Source: DATAYA01 sp036272815 (GTDB taxonomy: Bacteria; Pseudomonadota; Alphaproteobacteria; Acetobacterales; Acetobacteraceae). Taken from it: DNA of 9,238 bases. Positions 5,307 through 9,238 of this stretch are shown here, piece by piece; positions within the stretch are counted from its first letter, which is position 1; each line of letters begins with the position of its first letter. The notes below the pieces were generated by a model. That model was not told the DNA's origin, ran no database searches, and saw nothing but the letters and a program-made list of their open reading frames with translations. The position numbers and the translations under genes were made by a program. The stretch is from assembly GCA_036272815.1 (NCBI GenBank), contig DATAYA010000113.1:1-9238 (forward strand). Reading direction: 5' to 3'.

Positions 5307-6257
5307 ATGTCCGGTTTCGCGAGCACCAAGGATCTGACCGACAAGACGATCACTTTCGACGAGTTGGCGCCCGGCCTCTACGGCTACACCGCCGAGGGCG
5401 ATCCGAATTCCGGCGTCGTGATCGGCGACCGTTCGGTTCTCGTGGTTGATGCGCAGGCCACACCCGCGATGGCGTCGGACGTGATCGCGCGCATCCGGGC
5501 GGTGACCGACAAGCCGATCCGGCATGTGGTGCTGTCGCATTATCATGCGGTGCGGGTGCTGGGCGCGTCGGCGTACGAGGGCGCCGAGGTGATCGCGTCG
5601 GATGTCACGCGCGCGCTGATCGAAGAGCGCGGGCAGCAGGACATGGACAGCGAGATCGGGCGGTTTCCCCGACTGTTCCGCGGCCGGGAATCGATCCCCG
5701 GGCTCACCTGGCCCTCGCTCGTGTTCCACAAGCGGATGACGTTGTGGCTCGGCAAGCGCGAGGTGCAGATAATCCAGATCGGGCGCAGCCACACGGCTGG
5801 CGATACGGTGGTCTGGCTGCCGAAGGAGCGGGTGCTGTTCTCCGGGGATTGCGTCGAATATGGCGCGACGCCCTATTGCGGAGACGCCCATTTCGCGGAC
5901 TGGCCGGGGACGCTGGCGGCGATCCAGGCGCTGGGTCCGGAGCATCTGGTGCCGGGCCGCGGCCAGAGTCTGCGGGGAGTGGCGCAGGTGCGGGAGGGGA
6001 TCGAGCAGACCGCTTCGTTCACCTCCGACCTGTTCGGGCGCGTGAAGCAGGGCGTCGCGAAGGGGATGGGCCTGAAGGCGATCTACGACGACGTCATGGC
6101 GTTCCTGCGACCGAAATACGGGCATTGGGTGATCTTCGAGCATTGCATGCCGTTCGACGTTGCAAGGGCCTTTGACGAGGCGAGCGGCCTGGATCACCCA
6201 CGCATCTGGACCGCCGAGCGCGACCAGGAGATGTGGCGCACGCTCGAACACGGCTGA
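5307..6257 (+). CDS. Metallo-beta-lactamase-fold protein with metal site 2 lost
   Basis: 316-residue cytoplasmic MBL-fold protein. The N-terminal strands ELAPGLYGYTAEGDPNSGVVI (19-39) and VLVVDAQATP (44-53) are typical. The usual HxHxDH is here SHYHAVR (H78, H80 kept; Asp to V82, His to R83). Motif 3 keeps H162 (GRSHTAGDT), motif 4 keeps D181 (LFSGD), and motif 5, normally PGHG, is PGRG (R218). Thus all site-1 ligands (H78, H80, H162, D181) remain while all three site-2-specific ligands are replaced, pointing to a mononuclear metal centre. A C-terminal extension of about 80 residues (237-316) carries YGHWVIFEHCMPFD (271-284) with further His/Cys. AGGGAGGA (5293-5300) lies 6 nt before ATG 5307. 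It sits between the hydroxylase pair and hmgA. Function unknown; lactone hydrolysis or handling of a homogentisate-pathway intermediate are guesses from context. Confidence 0.9.
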   Translation: MSGFASTKDLTDKTITFDELAPGLYGYTAEGDPNSGVVIGDRSVLVVDAQATPAMASDVIARIRAVTDKPIRHVVLSHYHAVRVLGASAYEGAEVIASDVTRALIEERGQQDMDSEIGRFPRLFRGRESIPGLTWPSLVFHKRMTLWLGKREVQIIQIGRSHTAGDTVVWLPKERVLFSGDCVEYGATPYCGDAHFADWPGTLAAIQALGPEHLVPGRGQSLRGVAQVREGIEQTASFTSDLFGRVKQGVAKGMGLKAIYDDVMAFLRPKYGHWVIFEHCMPFDVARAFDEASGLDHPRIWTAERDQEMWRTLEHG

Positions 6258-6259
6258 AC

Positions 6260-6266
6260 GGGAGGA
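6260..6266 (+). promoter_or_regulatory. Ribosome binding site of hmgA
   Basis: GGGAGGA in the 14-bp gap after the MBL stop, 5 nt before ATG 6272. It fixes the start. The in-frame ATG at 6233 lies inside the MBL gene and would add 13 residues. Confidence 0.7.
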
Positions 6267-6271
6267 CGCCG

Positions 6272-7543
6272 ATGGACGCGATGCAGACCGGCTTCGGCAA
6301 CGAGTTCGCGACGGAAGCGCTCCCAGGCGCGCTACCGGAAGGCCGCAACTCGCCGCAGCGGCCGCCGCACGGGCTCTATGCCGAGCAGTTCACCATGACG
6401 GCGTTCACGGTGCCGCGGCGGGAGGCGCGGCGGAGCTGGCTCTACCGCATCCGCCCCTCGGCGGCGCATGCCGCGTATCGGCGGGTGGCGCAGGGGGCGC
6501 TGGCCGGCCCGCTGGCGGAGCCGACGCCGAACCGGCTGCGCTGGGACCCGATGCCGATGCCGGAGGCGCCGACGGACTGGCTGGCCGGGCTGGTCACGCT
6601 GGGCGCCAACGGGCCGGCGGATTTGCCGGCGGGGGTGGCGGTGCATCTCTATGCGGCGAACCGCGACATGGCGCGGGCCTTCATGGACGCGGATGCGGAG
6701 TTGCTGGTGGTGCCGCAGCAGGGGACGCTTGCGGTGACGACGGAATGCGGGCGTTTCGACGTGCCGCCGGGGTCGATCGGACTGATCCCGCGCGGAATGA
6801 AGTTTTCCGTCGCCCTGCCGGACGGCTCGGCGCGAGGATACGCGTGCGAGAATTTCGGGGCGGCGCTGCGGTTGCCCGATCTCGGGCCGCTCGGGGCGAA
6901 CGGGCTCGCAAACGCGCGTGATTTCGCCGCACCCGTGGCGTGGTTCGAGGACCGCGACGAGCCCACGGAGCTGGTGCAGAAGTTCCAGGGGACGCTGTGG
7001 GCGACAACGCTCGACCATTCGCCGTTCGACGTGGTGGCGTGGCACGGGACGGCGACGCCGTATGTCTATGACCTCGCGCATTTCAACGCGATCGGCTCGA
7101 TCAGCTTTGACCATCCCGATCCGTCGATCTTCACGGTGCTGACGGCGCCGACGGCGGTGCCGGGGCTGGCGAACATGGATTTCGTCGTCTTTCCGCCGCG
7201 CTGGCTGGTGGCGGAGGACACGTTCCGGCCGCCCTGGTTCCACCGCAACGTGATGAACGAGTGCATGGGGCTGGTGCGCGGCGTTTATGACGCGAAGGCG
7301 GAGGGGTTCCTGCCGGGCGGGGTGTCGCTGCACCCCTGCATGAGCGCGCACGGGCCGGACGCGGCGACGACTGAGCGGGCGATGGCCGCGGAGCTGTCGC
7401 CGCACAAGATCGAGGGCACGCTCGCGTTCATGTTCGAGACCAGCCAGGTGATCCGCCCGACCGTTGCGGCGATGCAGGCGCCCTGGCGGCAGCGCGATTA
7501 CGATGCGTGCTGGGCGGGGCTGCCGAAGTTCTTTTCGCAATGA
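6272..7543 (+). CDS. hmgA: Homogentisate 1,2-dioxygenase
   Basis: Non-haem Fe(II) ring-cleaving enzyme converting homogentisate and O2 to 4-maleylacetoacetate in tyrosine/phenylacetate catabolism. At 423 residues it has normal family length and starts with the typical QTGFGNEFATEALPGALP (5-22). The iron ligands of the human enzyme (H335, E341, H371) align by spacing with H324 and E330 in FRPPWFHRNVMNECMGL and H360 in SAHGPD. The catalytic-base His (human H292) corresponds to H281 in SFDHPDPSIF. Other family blocks are AWHGTATPYVYDL (256-268) and VVFPPRW (305-311). All catalytic residues are present, so the enzyme should be active. It follows the MBL gene by 14 bp and overlaps fahA by 4 bp (ATGA). 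It acts on the product proposed for the upstream hydroxylase. Confidence 0.98.
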   Translation: MDAMQTGFGNEFATEALPGALPEGRNSPQRPPHGLYAEQFTMTAFTVPRREARRSWLYRIRPSAAHAAYRRVAQGALAGPLAEPTPNRLRWDPMPMPEAPTDWLAGLVTLGANGPADLPAGVAVHLYAANRDMARAFMDADAELLVVPQQGTLAVTTECGRFDVPPGSIGLIPRGMKFSVALPDGSARGYACENFGAALRLPDLGPLGANGLANARDFAAPVAWFEDRDEPTELVQKFQGTLWATTLDHSPFDVVAWHGTATPYVYDLAHFNAIGSISFDHPDPSIFTVLTAPTAVPGLANMDFVVFPPRWLVAEDTFRPPWFHRNVMNECMGLVRGVYDAKAEGFLPGGVSLHPCMSAHGPDAATTERAMAAELSPHKIEGTLAFMFETSQVIRPTVAAMQAPWRQRDYDACWAGLPKFFSQ

Positions 7544-8829
7544 CCGATCCGACGCTCGATCCTGCCTTGCGGAGCTGGGTTTCCTCCGCGCAAGGGCATC
7601 GCGATTTCCCGATCCAGAATTTGCCGCTCGGGGTTTTCTCGCCCGCGGGCGGCGGCCCACGCGGCGGGGTGGCGATCGGGGATGCGATCCTCGACCTCGG
7701 CGCGGCGGCCGAGGTGCTGTCGGGCGAGGCGGCAGCGGCGGCGCTGGCGGCGACGGGCGCCAGCCTGAACGCGTTGCTGGCGATGGGAGCCGGGCCACGG
7801 CTGGCGCTTCGGGCGGGGGTCTCGGCGCTGCTGGCGGCCGGCGCCGCGGCGCGATCGGAGCTGCTGCACACGGCCGCCGATTGCGCGCTGCATCTGCCGG
7901 CCGTGGTCGGCGACTACACGGATTTCTTCGCCGGCATCCACCACGCGACCAACACCGGGCGACAGTTCCGGCCCGACAACCCGTTGCTGCCCAATTATCG
8001 CTACGTGCCGGTCGCCTATCACGGGCGCGCGTCCTCCGTGCGCGCGTCCGGCGCGGCGGTGCGGCGGCCGAACGGGCAGCGCAAGCCGGCCCCTGAGACC
8101 GTCCCGGCGTTCGGCCCCAGCCGCAATCTCGATTTCGAGCTGGAGCTGGGGGTCTGGATCGGGCCGGGCAACGCGCCCGGCGAGCCGATCCCGATCGCGC
8201 GCGCCGCCGGGCACATCGCCGGGTTCTGCCTGCTCAACGACTGGTCGGCGCGCGACATCCAGGCGTGGGAGTACCAGCCGCTGGGGCCGTTCCTGGCGAA
8301 GAACTTCTGCACCACGGTCTCGCCCTGGATCGTGACGCCTGAGGCGCTGGCGCCATTCCGGGTGGCGCGGGCCGCGCGCGGAGCGGACGAGCCGGCGCCC
8401 CTGCCCTATCTCGACGACGCGGCGGACGCGGCGTCGGGCGGGCTCGACCTGGTGCTGGACGTCTCATTGCAGTCCGCGGCGATGCGGGCGGCGGGGCAGG
8501 CGCCGGCGCGGCTCTCGCGGAGCAATGCGCGCCACCTCTATTGGACGGTCGCACAGATGGTCGCGCACCATGCGAGCGGCGGCTGCGACCTGCGGCCGGG
8601 CGACCTGTTCGGCTCGGGGACGATCTCGGCGCCGGACCCGGACGGCTACGGCAGTCTGCTCGAGATCACCAACGGCGGCCGGGCACCGGTCACACTGCCC
8701 TCGGGGGAGACGCGGCGGTTCCTTGAGGACGGCGACGAGATCGTGCTCCGGGCGCGGGCCGAGCGGGACGGCTTCGTCCCGATCGGTTTTGGCGAATGCC
8801 GCGGCCGGGTGGAGGCGGCACCGGGCTGA
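7540..8829 (+). CDS. fahA: Fumarylacetoacetase (fumarylacetoacetate hydrolase)
   Basis: Hydrolyses 4-fumarylacetoacetate to fumarate and acetoacetate, the last step of the homogentisate pathway. The protein has 429 residues (family about 420-440). The N-terminal SH3-like domain (about 1-118) begins with PIQNLPLGVF (24-33). The catalytic domain shows DYTDFFAGIHHATNTGRQF (125-143), metal ligands D128, E200 and E202 (DFELELG) and D234 (NDWSARDIQAWEY, 233-245), base H135, and K254 in GPFLAKNF; spacing agrees with mouse FAH D126, H133, E199, E201, D233 and K253. HHASGGCDLRPGDLFGSGT (343-361) completes the signature. ATG 7540 overlaps the hmgA stop (ATGA). There is no strong ribosome site, so translation is probably coupled. 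The stop overlaps the next start (TGATG). No maleylacetoacetate isomerase gene sits beside it, so the substrate must come from an isomerase encoded elsewhere or from another route. Confidence 0.98.
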   Translation: MTDPTLDPALRSWVSSAQGHRDFPIQNLPLGVFSPAGGGPRGGVAIGDAILDLGAAAEVLSGEAAAAALAATGASLNALLAMGAGPRLALRAGVSALLAAGAAARSELLHTAADCALHLPAVVGDYTDFFAGIHHATNTGRQFRPDNPLLPNYRYVPVAYHGRASSVRASGAAVRRPNGQRKPAPETVPAFGPSRNLDFELELGVWIGPGNAPGEPIPIARAAGHIAGFCLLNDWSARDIQAWEYQPLGPFLAKNFCTTVSPWIVTPEALAPFRVARAARGADEPAPLPYLDDAADAASGGLDLVLDVSLQSAAMRAAGQAPARLSRSNARHLYWTVAQMVAHHASGGCDLRPGDLFGSGTISAPDPDGYGSLLEITNGGRAPVTLPSGETRRFLEDGDEIVLRARAERDGFVPIGFGECRGRVEAAPG

Positions 8830-9238
8830 TGGACCCGCTGATCCGGGAGCGATACGCGCGCACCGTGCTGGCGGCGGCGGGCGTTGTCGACCCGGCGCTG
8901 GAGGCGGCGTTCGCGGCGACCGAGCGCGAGGCGTTCCTCGGGCCGCCGCCCTGGATGGTGGGGACCGGGCCGGACGATTTCGCGGTGACCAGCGATCCGG
9001 CGGCGCTCTATGCCGACGTGCTGGTGGCGCTCGATCCGGCGCAGGGGATCAACAACGGCCAGCCCAGCCTGCACGCGCTGGCCCTGCACGCGCTGGCAGC
9101 GCAGCCGGGCGAGCGTGTCGTGCATGTCGGCGCAGGCACCGGCTACTACAGCGCGATCCTCGCACGGCTGGTGGGCCCGGGCGGGCATGTCACCGCAATC
9201 GAGATCGATCCAGCGCTGGCGGCGCGGGCGGCTGTCTG
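8829..9238 (+). CDS. PCMT-like SAM-dependent methyltransferase (partial, cut by window end)
   Basis: The first 136 residues are visible. Class I SAM-binding motif I is VVHVGAGTGYYSAIL (97-111), followed by the GHVTAIEIDP strand with the ribose-binding acidic residue (about 119-128), as in protein-L-isoaspartate O-methyltransferases. The segment before it, GINNGQPSLHALALHALA (73-90), stands where classical PCMT has a conserved ISQP/SAPH-type stretch. The position normally held by Asp in motif I (LDIGTG) is His99. It is therefore best called a PCMT-related methyltransferase; true isoaspartyl repair activity is uncertain. ATG 8829 shares one base with the fahA stop (TGATG), and a GGAGG lies at 8811-8815 (13-nt spacer), so it belongs to the hmg operon transcript. 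Its role in aromatic catabolism, if any, is unknown. Confidence 0.8.
   Translation, partial: MDPLIRERYARTVLAAAGVVDPALEAAFAATEREAFLGPPPWMVGTGPDDFAVTSDPAALYADVLVALDPAQGINNGQPSLHALALHALAAQPGERVVHVGAGTGYYSAILARLVGPGGHVTAIEIDPALAARAAV

Noticed and set aside
5160..6251. A 363-codon minus-strand frame opposite the MBL gene
   Set aside because: No recognisable domain. It mirrors the codon pattern of the MBL gene.
6332..7798. A 488-codon minus-strand frame opposite hmgA and fahA
   Set aside because: Low-complexity Arg-rich translation. The plus strand carries clear catalytic motifs throughout.
1..9238. tRNA, rRNA, CRISPR array, insertion sequence or phage genes
   Set aside because: No repeat-spacer pattern, transposase or integrase motif, terminal inverted repeat or tRNA-like fold was seen. 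Apart from the noted leader and intergenic gaps the window is filled by chromosomal metabolic genes.

Overview
The window comes from a very GC-rich bacterial chromosome. Tight gene packing, ATGA/TGATG start-stop overlaps, the CobW/DUF1636 pair and the style of the homogentisate cluster suggest an alphaproteobacterium, perhaps Rhodospirillales/Acetobacteraceae. That placement is inferred from gene content and base composition; there is no rRNA or other marker here.

Left part (1-2502, minus strand): pyrF (orotidine-5'-phosphate decarboxylase) comes first. After a short gap with a possible hairpin follow a candidate promoter, a complete adenosylcobalamin-type riboswitch (1540-1730), a leader with a candidate Shine-Dalgarno-sequestering hairpin, a small cysteine-containing DUF1636 protein, and cobW (overlapping by ATGA), which runs off the left edge. 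This is the front of a B12-repressed cobalt/cobalamin operon.

Middle (2503-2776): a 274-bp divergent intergenic region. It has no gene, but holds three copies of an 8-bp motif spaced exactly 16 bp apart just upstream of pyrF.

Right part (2777-9238, plus strand): a 2-oxoglutarate/Fe(II)-type oxygenase of unknown substrate, then a compact catabolic operon. The operon encodes a flavoprotein aromatic hydroxylase, a 61-residue DUF2783 protein, an unusual metallo-beta-lactamase-fold protein, homogentisate 1,2-dioxygenase (hmgA), fumarylacetoacetase (fahA) and a PCMT-like methyltransferase cut by the right edge. Gaps and overlaps of -7, +2, +14, -4 and -1 bp indicate one transcript from 3482 onward.

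How it fits together: HmgA opens homogentisate to maleylacetoacetate, and FahA cleaves fumarylacetoacetate to fumarate and acetoacetate. The flavoprotein plus the tiny DUF2783 protein resemble, in size and arrangement, the two-component 3-hydroxyphenylacetate 6-hydroxylase (MhaA/MhaB) of Pseudomonas putida, which makes homogentisate. No maleylacetoacetate isomerase gene lies in the window. Between hydroxylase and dioxygenase sits an MBL-fold protein that keeps every ligand of metal site 1 but has lost all three ligands of site 2. That protein is the most interesting uncharacterised component here.
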